Of a DNA stretch of 21,060 bases, positions 1 to 7,860 are shown one piece after another. Made by a program: the position numbers and the translations under genes. Below the pieces are notes generated by a model, which searched no databases, had not been told where the DNA came from, and worked only from the letters and a program-made list of their open reading frames with translations. Source of the DNA: Methylacidiphilum sp. (GTDB lineage: Bacteria > Verrucomicrobiota > Verrucomicrobiia > CAIQCK01); the NCBI GenBank assembly GCA_020718125.1, contig DYDC01000011.1, forward strand, positions 1 to 21,060, written 5' to 3'. Each line of letters begins with the position of its first letter. Position 1 is the stretch's first letter.

Positions 1-2
1 GC

Positions 3-2519
3 TTCTACGACTTCAACCACCTCCAGCGCCGCCTCATCGCCGCGCTCGCCGCGCGTTTTGACCTCCAAGTCTTCGTGCCGTGGCGCAATGAACCTGCCTT
101 CGCCTTTGCCGAGCCGACCGTCGAGTGGCTCGAAAGCCTGCTCAAGACCAAGCGCCCCGCCATTCCGCAATCTGCAATCCGCAATCCGCAATTGTCCGTC
201 GTCTCCGCTCCCGGCGAGGCGCGCGAGTGCCGCGAAATCTTCCGCGAAGCGTTTGCATTCGCGCGCGAGAAGGCCGCCCGGCCACTGCACGAAGTCGCCG
301 TGCTGGCCCGCGGCGACGAGCCTTACGGGCCGCTCCTGCACGACCTCGCCGCCGCCCGCAAATGGCCGCTGCACCTCGCGATGGGCCGCCGCGCGCTGGA
401 CGCCATCGAGCCGCGTCTCCTGCTGCTCCTGCTCGACATCGCCGCCAGCGACTTCGCGCGCTCGAAGGTCATCGAGTTCGCCACCCTCTCGTTGCAGACC
501 TCCTCGCAAGCTGCCGCCTGGGACCGGCTCAGCGCCGAACTGGGCATCGTCCGGGGCGACAAGGTCTGGGACAGCCGCGTCCGGGCGCGCGTGAAACACC
601 TTCAGACAGATCAGTCCAGGGCGGATGAATCAAAGCGGGCCGCCATCGCGCGCGAACTGGCCGCGGCCCGCGAGCTGGCGGCGTTCATCGGGACATTGAC
701 GCGCGCGGCGGGCCGCTTGCCGCCGGAGGGCAAATGGTCGGAGTTCACCGAGGCGATGGCCCTCGCGGCGAAGGACCTGATGCCGGCGGCGGAAGCCTGC
801 GACGCGGTGCTGGCCCGGGTGCGCGCGCTCGACGCGTTGGACGACTACCAGCCGTCGGTGACGCGCGAGGAGTTCGCCCGGTTCGCGCGGAAGACACTCG
901 AAGCCGACACGCGGCCCGAAGGCGCGTTTCAGGCGGGCGGGCCGTTCGTCGGCGGCATCATGGCCGCGCGCGGCGTGAGTTGGCCGATGGTCATCGTGCC
1001 GGGACTCGTCGAGAAAAGCTGGCCGCGTCAGCCTCGTGAAGACCCGGTCTTGCTCGACGACGAGCGGCGCGAGTTGAACAAGCGCCTCCCGTCCGAGGAC
1101 AAGCTGGACCGGCTCGACCAGAAAGTTGCCCGTGGCCGCGACGAGGAACGGCTGCTGTTCCGGCTCGCCTGCGACGCGGCGCGCGAACGGCTTGTCATCA
1201 CCTACCCGCGGATCGAGCCGGCCACCGGCCGTCCGCGCGTGCCGTCGGTGTTGTTGCTGGATACGCTGGGCGCTGCGAATTTCGCCCTGTTGGAGAAGGA
1301 CCGTCGCGTCCGGAAGGCGCCTCTCACTCCGCTGGCGCCGGAGACAGGCGAAGCGCTCGACTTGGGCGAAGTGGATCATCGTTTGCTGGGCAAAGCGGGC
1401 GGCATCGAAGGCGTCACGCCGCTGCTCGACGCGATGTCGCCGACGCTCGTGCCCGGTTTGACGCTGGAGCAGACGCGCTGGGGCGGCGGCAACCGCTGGA
1501 CGGCCTACGACGGTTGCTTGGCGCGGCCGGAGTCGCTCGAAGTGTTGCGCCGGCTGTTCGATCCCGCGAAGCATCGCTGGGCCATCTCGCGGCTGGAGAC
1601 TTACGCCCGCAGCCCGTTCAGCTTTTTCCTCCGCGAAGTGCTCGGCATCGAGGAGGTCGAGGAACCGGAGGACGCGGAGAGCATCAGCGCGGTGGATTTC
1701 GGCCGGCTCTTCCACGAACTGCTGAGCAACATCGTCCAGCGCTTCCAGATGGGGAACCTGCTGCCGCTCGACCCGGCGCGCAGCGTCGAGAACGAGGTGG
1801 TGATGGAGGAGGAGGCGGCGGGCGTGTTTGTGGAGTTCGCATCGCGCGGCGTCACCGGCTATCCGCTCGTCTGGCGCGTGAAACAGGAGAAGATCCGTGC
1901 CGACCTGCGGCGATGGTTGCGGTTCGAATACAGCCATGCAGCCAACGGGTTTAGTCCTGCGGCCACCGAATGGGCGTTCGGCCGCGGCCCGGACACGCCG
2001 CCGGCGCGGATCAAGCTCGACGAAACAACGACGCTGCTGGTCGCCGGCCAGATTGACCGCGTGGACCGCGGACCCAACGACGAGATGTTCGTTCTCGATT
2101 ACAAGACGGGCAAGCCAGACAAATACCGCGACGCCAGCTTCTGCCGCGCCCGCGCATTGCAGATTCCGGTTTACATGCTGGCGACTGCGCAATTGAGCGG
2201 CAAGACGTGTGGCTGGGGCTTCTACTTCTTCGCCACCCAGCGCGGCGGCTTTGAGAGAAGTGGATGGGTGCGTGAAGAACTCGACGCGTCCGAGCCGCGG
2301 CTGCGCGAGATTCTTGGGAGCCTCGTCCGCAGCATCCTCGCCGGCAAGTTTTTCGTCACCCCCGACGGCGCCGACGCGGCCGGCACGGCGATGACGAAGG
2401 CGGCGGTCGAGACGCTCTGGGATCTGCGCCAGGACGACGAGTTCATCCGCGACTATCGCAACGCCACCGCCGCCGACAAGGAGCTTGCGAAGGACGCGAA
2501 GGAGGCGGCCGATGAGTAA
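3..2519 (+). CDS. AddB-like PD-(D/E)XK helicase/nuclease subunit, 5' partial
   Basis: The frame is open from the first bases of the window, so the N-terminus lies upstream. The visible 838 codons match the C-terminal two thirds of an AddB/RexB-type subunit of a double-strand-break resection enzyme. The window opens with FYDFNHLQRRL, typical of the end of the inactive helicase core. A PD-(D/E)XK nuclease follows near the end, with VLDYKTGK at about codons 697-704 and the Q-x3-Y helix QIPVYML about 20 residues later. The segment LETYARSPFSFFLREVLG (about codons 531-548) is where AddB proteins usually carry the first iron-sulphur cysteine (YxxCPF); here it is serine, and no cysteine cluster follows the nuclease. 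It overlaps the AddA-like gene by 8 nt, as expected for partner subunits. An internal GTG at 75 is not the real start, because coding similarity extends further upstream. A short repeat-derived insertion lies at 165-192. Confidence 0.85.
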   Translation, partial: FYDFNHLQRRLIAALAARFDLQVFVPWRNEPAFAFAEPTVEWLESLLKTKRPAIPQSAIRNPQLSVVSAPGEARECREIFREAFAFAREKAARPLHEVAVLARGDEPYGPLLHDLAAARKWPLHLAMGRRALDAIEPRLLLLLLDIAASDFARSKVIEFATLSLQTSSQAAAWDRLSAELGIVRGDKVWDSRVRARVKHLQTDQSRADESKRAAIARELAAARELAAFIGTLTRAAGRLPPEGKWSEFTEAMALAAKDLMPAAEACDAVLARVRALDALDDYQPSVTREEFARFARKTLEADTRPEGAFQAGGPFVGGIMAARGVSWPMVIVPGLVEKSWPRQPREDPVLLDDERRELNKRLPSEDKLDRLDQKVARGRDEERLLFRLACDAARERLVITYPRIEPATGRPRVPSVLLLDTLGAANFALLEKDRRVRKAPLTPLAPETGEALDLGEVDHRLLGKAGGIEGVTPLLDAMSPTLVPGLTLEQTRWGGGNRWTAYDGCLARPESLEVLRRLFDPAKHRWAISRLETYARSPFSFFLREVLGIEEVEEPEDAESISAVDFGRLFHELLSNIVQRFQMGNLLPLDPARSVENEVVMEEEAAGVFVEFASRGVTGYPLVWRVKQEKIRADLRRWLRFEYSHAANGFSPAATEWAFGRGPDTPPARIKLDETTTLLVAGQIDRVDRGPNDEMFVLDYKTGKPDKYRDASFCRARALQIPVYMLATAQLSGKTCGWGFYFFATQRGGFERSGWVREELDASEPRLREILGSLVRSILAGKFFVTPDGADAAGTAMTKAAVETLWDLRQDDEFIRDYRNATAADKELAKDAKEAADE
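165..192 (+). repeat. Four tandem 7-bp units inside the AddB-like gene
   Basis: Four consecutive heptamers read CCGCAAT, CTGCAAT, CCGCAAT, CCGCAAT. They are translated in frame as part of a linker containing IPQSAIRNPQ. They sit between the helicase-like core and the following domain, where length variation is probably tolerated. The shape resembles the heptameric short tandem repeats (STRR) known from cyanobacteria; the relationship is inference. Confidence 0.8.
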
Positions 2520-5500
2520 ACCACGCGCGCCCAAGCTGCCCGACGCCGCCGACCGCGAGCAGATCGAGACGTCGCTTGACCGCAACGTGCTCGTGGAAGC
2601 CGCCGCCGGCACCGGCAAGACGACGTTGATGGTGAAGCGCATCCTGAACCTGGTGCAACGCGGCCAACGGCTGGGCAAGATTGCCGCGATCACGTTCACC
2701 GAGAAAGCCGCGGGCGAACTCAAGGTCAGGCTGCGGGAGGGCATCGAGAAGGAGATCGCGAAGGGCAACCTCGACAAGGAGGCGCTGCGGGAACTGGAGC
2801 TGGCTCAATGCTGCACCATCCACAGTTTCTGTGCCGCGATCCTGCACGAGCGCCCCGTGGAGGCCGGCGTGGACCCGGCGTTCCAGGTCGCCGACGCGAT
2901 GCAGGCGGGGCTGTTGCAGGAAGAGGTCTGGCAGGATTGGATCGAGCGGCAGATGGCCGAGGCCGACAGCGCCGAAGGCAGCTTGTTGGCGCGCGCGCTC
3001 TATCTCGACATCGAGCCGTCCTCGCTGCGCGAACTGGCGCAGAACGTCGTCGCGGAGCGCGGGCGGTTGCAGTGGGAGAACCTGCCACCATGCCGGGCCA
3101 CCGCCGACATCCTGCGCGAGGCGGGACCGATCGTCGAGCGGCTCGTGCGGTTGGCGCCGTCCTGCGGCGACATCGAGAGGGATTCCATGGCGCGGCGCAT
3201 CGGGCCGCTGCTCCAACTCGCGCCGGAGTGGTCGGCGCTGACGCCGTGCGAGCGGGAACACGTGATGTTGCGCGCCGTGCAGGCGCCGCCGGAGAGCGGC
3301 AATTTCAACAAGGTCGGCTTCAAGAAATACTGGCCGAACGCGAGCCAGTTGGCCGGCGCGCGCGAATCGATGATGCAACTGGCCGGACTGCGCGCCGAGG
3401 CGGCCAACGCGTTCCTGCGCGAGATGCTGTCGTGGCTGCGCGGCTTTGGCGGTGCCTACGAGGCGGAGAAGCAGCGGCGCGGCCGGCTGGACTTCGAGGA
3501 CCTGCTGCTGAAGAGCCGCGACCTGTTGCGGAACAACTTCGCCGTGCGCGGCGTGTTCCAGCGGCGGTTCGAGCGGCTGCTGGTGGACGAGTTCCAGGAC
3601 ACCGACCCCGTGCAGGCCGAGCTGGTGTTCTTCCTCGCCGAAAAGGAGCCGAAGGCGACACAGTGGCAGGACGTGAAGCTGGCGCCGGGCAAACTGTTCG
3701 TCGTCGGCGACCCGAAGCAGAGCATCTACCGGTTTCGCGGCGCGGACATCGAGATATACCACGCCGCCAAGGAGGCGGTGGCCAAACAGGGCGACCTCGG
3801 CAGCATCAGCGCCAGTTTCCGCACGGTGTCGCCGCTCATCGGCTGGGTCAACGAGGTCTTCGAGCGCCTGATCCAGCCGCCGGAGCCGGGCAAGGCCTAC
3901 CAGCCCGGCTACGTCGCGCTCGCAGCACTCCCGGAGTTGAAGAACGAAACGCCGCGCGTGTTGTTGCTGGAGCCGACGCCGGAGGAAATCGCCACGCTCG
4001 GCGACAAACCGTCCGTGGGCGAGTTGCGGCGGGTCGAGGCGCGCGCCGTGGCGCAACTCATCCTGCACCTGCACGGCAACAAGAGCCGGCAAGTGACGTT
4101 CCGCGACGAGACGGGCGCGCTGCTGGAGCGGGAGTCGTTGTGGTCCGATTTCGCGGTGCTGCTGCGCAGCTACACGGCGCTCGATCTCTACGAGGCCGTC
4201 TTCGAGGCGCACGGCATCCCGTTCCTCGTCGAGGGCGGCAAGGATTACTTCCAGCGGCCCGAGGTGCGCGCCGTCTGCGCGCTGCTGCTGGCGCTGGACA
4301 ATCCCGCCGACAAGGTCGAACTGGTCAGCGTGCTGCGCTCGCCGTTGTTCGGCGTCAGCGACGACGACCTGGTGACATGGACGCGGATCGAGGAGAGGCC
4401 GCTGGATTACCTCGCCGGGAGCGGCGACATTCCTGTCGCCGAAATCTCCGGGCGAATGATGGGCGACAGGAATGTCGCCCCTCCCGGCTATCCGGACGGT
4501 CCCATCGCCACGGCGTTCCGGTTGCTGCGCAAACTGCACGGCGAGCGGAACCGCTACAGCTACGCGGCGTTTCTTGAGCGATGCTATGTGGCGCTGAAAA
4601 TCCCCGAGCGGTTCTTGCCGCGCCCGCGGGGCGAGCAGCGCGTCGCGAACCTTTACAAGCTGGTGGACACCGCGCGCGCCGTGCAGGGCATCGAAGGCAT
4701 GAGCCTGCGCGGGCTGGCGCGGCACCTCCGCGACATCGCCATCGAGCGAGCCGAGGAGGGCCAGTCGCCCACCACGGAGCCGGAGAAAGGCAAGGACGAT
4801 GCGGTGAGGATACTCACCATCCACAAAGCGAAAGGCCTGGAGTGGGGCATCGTCACGCTGGCGGACATGGTGCGCGAGGGGCGCGGCGGCCAGGACAAAC
4901 TGTTGCCGGAACCGACTGCGCGGCATCCGGAGGCGCGTCTGGGAGGGCTGGTCAGCGCCGGTTTCGAGACGGCCCGCGACGAGGAACGCAAACGCGAGGA
5001 GGCCGAGGAGCGGCGGCTGCTTTACGTGGCGTGCACGCGCGCGCGCGACTGGTTCGTGCTGCCGTGGTTCCCGAAGCACGGCGAATACACCAGGATCCTG
5101 GCTTCGGCGTTCGACCCGCAGACGGTGGAAGGCGTCGAGCGCGTGGACCGCGCGAGGATCGCGCAGCCTCCGATTCGCGTGCAGCCGGTGCGCGTGAAAC
5201 TCGGCCAACCCGAAGGCGACGACCACGCGCGGGTGAAGACACTGCTCGACGAGCGCGCCGCGTGGATCGCGGAGCGGGAGCGGGACGAGGCGGCGTGGTT
5301 CGCAGGCGTGAAGAAACTGACGCCGTCGAGCTTGGGCGAGCGGGAACATGCTCGTGAAATGACCGAAGTCGGGGCGCTGAGGCCCCTCCCACATTCGAGG
5401 GAAGGAATCGAGATTGGCCGCGGCGTCCACGAGGCGCTCGCGGCGTGCGACCCGCGCGACGTGGACGGCGCGGTGAAGTTGTTCCCGGTAGGGGAGAAGT

Positions 5501-5802
5501 TGATCCGCCGCGCGCTGACACATGAGTTGACCAAACGCATCCTCGCGGCGGACGAGTGGCATCGCGAAGTGCCGGTGGTGTGGCAGTCGCCGGAGGGTTT
5601 GATGGAAGGCTGCCTTGACGTGTTGTTCCGCGAGGGCGATAGGTTGGTCATCGTGGACTACAAGACCGACGCCCAGCCGGAGCCTAAGCTCTACGCGGAG
5701 CAACTTGCCGCCTACGCCCGGGCCGTCGAGGCCGTCATGGGCATGAAGGTGGCGGAGCGGTTGCTGTTTTTCCTCGCCACGGGCGCGGTCGAGGAGGTTT
5801 GA
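2512..5802 (+). CDS. addA: AddA-like UvrD-family helicase/nuclease
   Basis: This is a 1096-residue superfamily 1A helicase with a C-terminal nuclease, the expected partner of the upstream AddB-like protein in double-strand-break end resection. Visible motifs: Walker A AAGTGKT (31-37), motif Ia ITFTEKAA (about 60), motif II LLVDEFQDTDP (about 356), motif III VVGDPKQSIYRFRGAD (about 398), motif V ILTIHKAKGLEW (about 767), motif VI LLYVACTRARDW (about 836) and the PD-(D/E)XK signature VIVDYKTDA (about 1047). The ATG at 2512 is chosen because a strong AAGGAGG lies just upstream; an in-frame TTG at 2485 has no such support. It overlaps the stop of the AddB-like gene. Residues 635-659 are encoded by a 75-bp palindromic insertion, and a second unusual linker lies at about 943-965. 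The gene symbol is assigned by domain architecture only; a RecB-like name is possible. Confidence 0.92.
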   Translation: MSKPRAPKLPDAADREQIETSLDRNVLVEAAAGTGKTTLMVKRILNLVQRGQRLGKIAAITFTEKAAGELKVRLREGIEKEIAKGNLDKEALRELELAQCCTIHSFCAAILHERPVEAGVDPAFQVADAMQAGLLQEEVWQDWIERQMAEADSAEGSLLARALYLDIEPSSLRELAQNVVAERGRLQWENLPPCRATADILREAGPIVERLVRLAPSCGDIERDSMARRIGPLLQLAPEWSALTPCEREHVMLRAVQAPPESGNFNKVGFKKYWPNASQLAGARESMMQLAGLRAEAANAFLREMLSWLRGFGGAYEAEKQRRGRLDFEDLLLKSRDLLRNNFAVRGVFQRRFERLLVDEFQDTDPVQAELVFFLAEKEPKATQWQDVKLAPGKLFVVGDPKQSIYRFRGADIEIYHAAKEAVAKQGDLGSISASFRTVSPLIGWVNEVFERLIQPPEPGKAYQPGYVALAALPELKNETPRVLLLEPTPEEIATLGDKPSVGELRRVEARAVAQLILHLHGNKSRQVTFRDETGALLERESLWSDFAVLLRSYTALDLYEAVFEAHGIPFLVEGGKDYFQRPEVRAVCALLLALDNPADKVELVSVLRSPLFGVSDDDLVTWTRIEERPLDYLAGSGDIPVAEISGRMMGDRNVAPPGYPDGPIATAFRLLRKLHGERNRYSYAAFLERCYVALKIPERFLPRPRGEQRVANLYKLVDTARAVQGIEGMSLRGLARHLRDIAIERAEEGQSPTTEPEKGKDDAVRILTIHKAKGLEWGIVTLADMVREGRGGQDKLLPEPTARHPEARLGGLVSAGFETARDEERKREEAEERRLLYVACTRARDWFVLPWFPKHGEYTRILASAFDPQTVEGVERVDRARIAQPPIRVQPVRVKLGQPEGDDHARVKTLLDERAAWIAERERDEAAWFAGVKKLTPSSLGEREHAREMTEVGALRPLPHSREGIEIGRGVHEALAACDPRDVDGAVKLFPVGEKLIRRALTHELTKRILAADEWHREVPVVWQSPEGLMEGCLDVLFREGDRLVIVDYKTDAQPEPKLYAEQLAAYARAVEAVMGMKVAERLLFFLATGAVEEV
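4414..4488. repeat. 75-bp in-frame palindromic element within the AddA-like gene
   Basis: The left arm (4414-4440) and right arm (4462-4488) are 27-nt inverted copies with one mismatch, separated by a 21-nt loop. The core GCGACATTCCTGTCGC is itself nearly palindromic. The element is exactly 25 codons long, starts on a codon boundary and adds a glycine/proline-rich stretch between helicase motifs. This is the behaviour expected of a REP- or MITE-like element that is tolerated in coding sequence. Whether other copies exist in the genome cannot be seen here, apart from a possible degenerate relic near 20069. Confidence 0.85.
5339..5404. other. Possible second repeat-derived linker in the AddA-like gene
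   Basis: Between the helicase core and the nuclease domain, the stretch encoding EREHAREMTEVGALRPLPHS does not look like a typical AddA linker. Its DNA contains the short hairpin GGGGC-GCTGAG-GCCCC. Edges are not defined and no second copy occurs in the window, so this is only a suspicion of an inserted element. Confidence 0.3.
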
Positions 5803-5808
5803 GCGGTG

Positions 5809-6573
5809 ATGGAAAACCAACCGCCCATGCTGAAGTGCGATTTCCACATGCACGCGGCGGAGGACCAGATGGACCTCATCAGTTACACTGCGCGCGAGTT
5901 GATTGAGAAGGCGGCGGCGCTGAAGTTCGACGTGCTGGCATTCACGTTCCACGGTCAGGCGTTCGAGGACAAGGCGGTGATCGAGTTCGCGCGCGAACGC
6001 GGCATTCTGCTGATTGCGGGGTGCGAGCTGTTTGTCGAGCGCAAGGAAGTGATTGCGCTGAATATCACGCAGGCGGAGGTGGATCGGATCCGCGCGTTCG
6101 ACGATCTGCGGGGGTGGAAGCAGGCCAAAGGCGACCAGGGGTTGATCATCGCGCCGCATCCGTTCTATCCCGTGCCGCAATGTTTGCAGGGGCAGTTCAC
6201 GAAGCAGGCGGACCTGTGGGACGCGGTGGAATACTGCCACATGCACACGCGCTGGTTGAACTTCAACCGAGCGGCTGTGCGGGCTGCAAAAGAACACGGC
6301 CTGCCACTGGTCGGCACCAGCGACGCGCACGAGTTGTTTATGTTTGGCGACCGCTACACGCTCGTGGAGGCGGAAAAGGACATGCTGTCGGTGTTCCGTG
6401 CCATCCGCCGTGGCAAAGTCGAGTTCGTGTCGCCACCCCACTCGTTCTGGGGCGCGGCCGCGACGCTCTACTACATGGAGGTTCGTCATCACGTGATTCA
6501 CTTGTTCAGCCAACACCACCACCAGCAATGGCTGGAGCGGAAGCGGCTGAAGCAACGCTTGCGCGCGAGGTAG
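5809..6573 (+). CDS. PHP-domain metal-dependent phosphoesterase
   Basis: This 254-residue protein has a full polymerase-and-histidinol-phosphatase (PHP) metal site. With the ATG at 5809 as residue 1, the likely ligands are H13 and H15 (DFHMHA), H48 (TFHGQ), E73 (GCELF), H117 (APHPF), H144 and D172/H174 (TSDAH). PHP proteins hydrolyse phosphoesters using two or three divalent metals; the substrate cannot be read from sequence. The C-terminus is basic and histidine-rich. It begins 6 nt after the AddA-like stop, with GAGGAGG at 5791-5797 as a ribosome site. A GTG at 5806 is an equally possible start, adding one residue. Co-transcription with the resection enzyme suggests, but does not prove, a nucleic-acid-related role. 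Confidence 0.88.
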   Translation: MENQPPMLKCDFHMHAAEDQMDLISYTARELIEKAAALKFDVLAFTFHGQAFEDKAVIEFARERGILLIAGCELFVERKEVIALNITQAEVDRIRAFDDLRGWKQAKGDQGLIIAPHPFYPVPQCLQGQFTKQADLWDAVEYCHMHTRWLNFNRAAVRAAKEHGLPLVGTSDAHELFMFGDRYTLVEAEKDMLSVFRAIRRGKVEFVSPPHSFWGAAATLYYMEVRHHVIHLFSQHHHQQWLERKRLKQRLRAR

Positions 6574-6784
6574 GAGGCCCCCGGCAATTGCCCCGGAGCG
6601 CGTTGCCCGCGCCGGCCCGCCGAGACAACGCGAAACGGCGCTCGCAAAGTTCGACACGCGCCGTCCGTCTGTTGCTATCCCGCCCGCAATTCGGAGCAGA
6701 CATGAGGGCCATCCCAGCGTGTCTTGTCCGTGGCGCCGTGCCGCGCCAAACCCCACCCCGGCCCCCAAAACAGGAGAAATCCAG
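6574..6784 (+). promoter_or_regulatory. Upstream region with candidate promoter
   Basis: This 211-bp region has no supported gene. It holds TTCGAC (6650-6655), a 17-bp spacer and TGCTAT (6673-6678), followed by a CCCGCCCGC run. The same CTAT-plus-CG-rich layout occurs upstream of other genes in the window. An AGGAGA ribosome site lies at 6772-6777, 7 nt before the ATG at 6785. About 100 nt would separate promoter and start codon. Confidence 0.4.
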
Positions 6785-7405
6785 ATGAGTGCTCGCCATA
6801 CCTGCGGTTGCTGCATCACCCGCCGCCAATGCCTGAAGTTCCCGTCCCTCTCCGCGCTCGGCGCGGCCGCCGTCGAGGCTGCGGCGAAGCCGAAATCCAA
6901 AGCCGTCTGCCCCGACTACGTGGACGCCGCCGGCCTGCGGCCCAATCCAGAGGTGCGCGTGGCGGCGACGTTCCTGGAGATGCCGCGTCCCTACTGGCTC
7001 GGCTGGCCCGGCACGACCTGCGAACTCGACAAGCGCCAGAAAGAATATGGCGCGTGTCTCGACAAGTCCGTGAACACACTCGGCATCAAGCTGGCGATGG
7101 AGCAGAAGCCCGTCAACGACGAAGCCGGCGTCACCGCGTGGACTGCGAAGCTGAAGGCCGGGCAGCCGCACGGCGTGCTGGTGATGCTCCAGAGCATCTT
7201 CTGCTGGAAATGGGCCGAGCGAGTTGCGAAGGAGACCGGCATCCCAATGCTGGTCTTCGCGCCGGTTGGCGTGGCGTTCGCCGGCCACCTGACCAATCAT
7301 CTTGTGTATTGGATCGGCCCGATGCTGGGCGCCGCCGTGGCGGGATTGCTGTGCGGCCGGTTGCTGATGGAGCCGGAGCCGCCACCGCCACCGGGGAAGA
7401 AGTAA
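6785..7405 (+). CDS. Apparent chimera: Tat-signal isomerase-like N-terminus joined to aquaporin C-terminal helix
   Basis: This is a 206-residue ORF with a good ribosome site and ATG. Residues 11-17 (ITRRQCL) with the following hydrophobic stretch resemble a Tat export signal, although the usual phenylalanine is cysteine. Residues about 55-168 (for example RPYWLGWPGTT, SIFCWKWAERVAKETGIP, MLVFAPVG) look like the first part of an exported L-fucose/arabinose-isomerase-fold protein, which would normally run for several hundred residues. From about residue 168, NHLVYWIGPMLGAAVAGLL is typical of the sixth helix of MIP-family aquaporins, followed by a proline-rich tail. The two halves belong to different protein classes, so I read this as a fusion left by a deletion between two genes, or an assembly error. 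Function of the product is doubtful. Family naming of the N-terminal part is less certain than that of the aquaporin part. Confidence 0.7.
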   Translation: MSARHTCGCCITRRQCLKFPSLSALGAAAVEAAAKPKSKAVCPDYVDAAGLRPNPEVRVAATFLEMPRPYWLGWPGTTCELDKRQKEYGACLDKSVNTLGIKLAMEQKPVNDEAGVTAWTAKLKAGQPHGVLVMLQSIFCWKWAERVAKETGIPMLVFAPVGVAFAGHLTNHLVYWIGPMLGAAVAGLLCGRLLMEPEPPPPPGKK

Positions 7406-7409
7406 GCCG

Positions 7410-7832
7410 ATGGCCGCCTCCCGAACCCGCCTGCCGAAACCCGAAGGCCGCCGAATCTGGCTCGTCCCGGATGCCTGCCTGCCGCCGCTGACGCCGGGGG
7501 ACCAAGCCAGGCAGGATGCCGGGAAAGGCTACTGGAGCCACGAATCCCTCTGCGTCGTGAACACGGCGGCGCGGCCTGCGCGGCTGAAACTGGCTTTCTA
7601 TTTCGAGGATCGGCCGCCGCGGAAGAATGTCGTGGTCACGGCCGGCGCGGAACGGACGCGGCATGTCCGCTTTGACAAGCCGGAGCAACTCGGCGGGTTC
7701 CGCGTGCCGGCTGGTGTGCCGTATGCGCTGCGAATCGAGAGCGATGTGCCGGTGGTGGTGCAGCACAGCCGGCTCGACACGACGCAACCCAACTGCGCGT
7801 TCCTGTCGGTGACGGCGCACCCCGTGGGGTAG
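7410..7832 (+). CDS. Sensory rhodopsin transducer-like (ASRT family) protein
   Basis: This 140-residue protein matches the Anabaena sensory rhodopsin transducer family (Pfam PF07100). Characteristic stretches are YWSHESLCVVNTAARPARLK, FYFEDRPP, ERTRHVRFD and VPVVVQHSRLDT. The fold is a small beta-sandwich that forms oligomers. Most family members have no rhodopsin partner and are thought to bind small molecules, possibly sugars. No rhodopsin gene is visible here. The ATG lies 4 nt after the stop of the chimeric ORF, so the two are probably co-transcribed. An isomerase-like neighbour would fit the proposed sugar link. The N-terminal 30 residues contain an insertion rich in Pro and Gly compared with the compact family core. 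Confidence 0.85.
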   Translation: MAASRTRLPKPEGRRIWLVPDACLPPLTPGDQARQDAGKGYWSHESLCVVNTAARPARLKLAFYFEDRPPRKNVVVTAGAERTRHVRFDKPEQLGGFRVPAGVPYALRIESDVPVVVQHSRLDTTQPNCAFLSVTAHPVG

Positions 7833-7860
7833 GGGGTTGCGTTTGTGCGAGTGGGCGCAA

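Noticed and set aside
630..2777. A 715-codon minus-strand frame opposite the AddB-like gene
   Set aside because: The + strand carries the nuclease motifs and overlaps cleanly with its partner gene.
2512..6573. AddB/AddA/PHP operon as a new defence system
   Set aside because: AddAB-type resection enzymes are ordinary repair genes, and nothing else in the neighbourhood is of defence type.
2443..6900. A 1485-codon open frame on the minus strand opposite the AddA-like and PHP genes
   Set aside because: It is antisense to two genes with clear motifs and has the Arg/His/Leu/Gln-rich composition of a shadow frame in GC-rich DNA.
7837..7860. TTGCG...CGCAA inverted repeat in the gap between the convergent ASRT and argA genes as a terminator
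   Set aside because: The stem is only 5 bp with a 14-nt loop and no U-tract.
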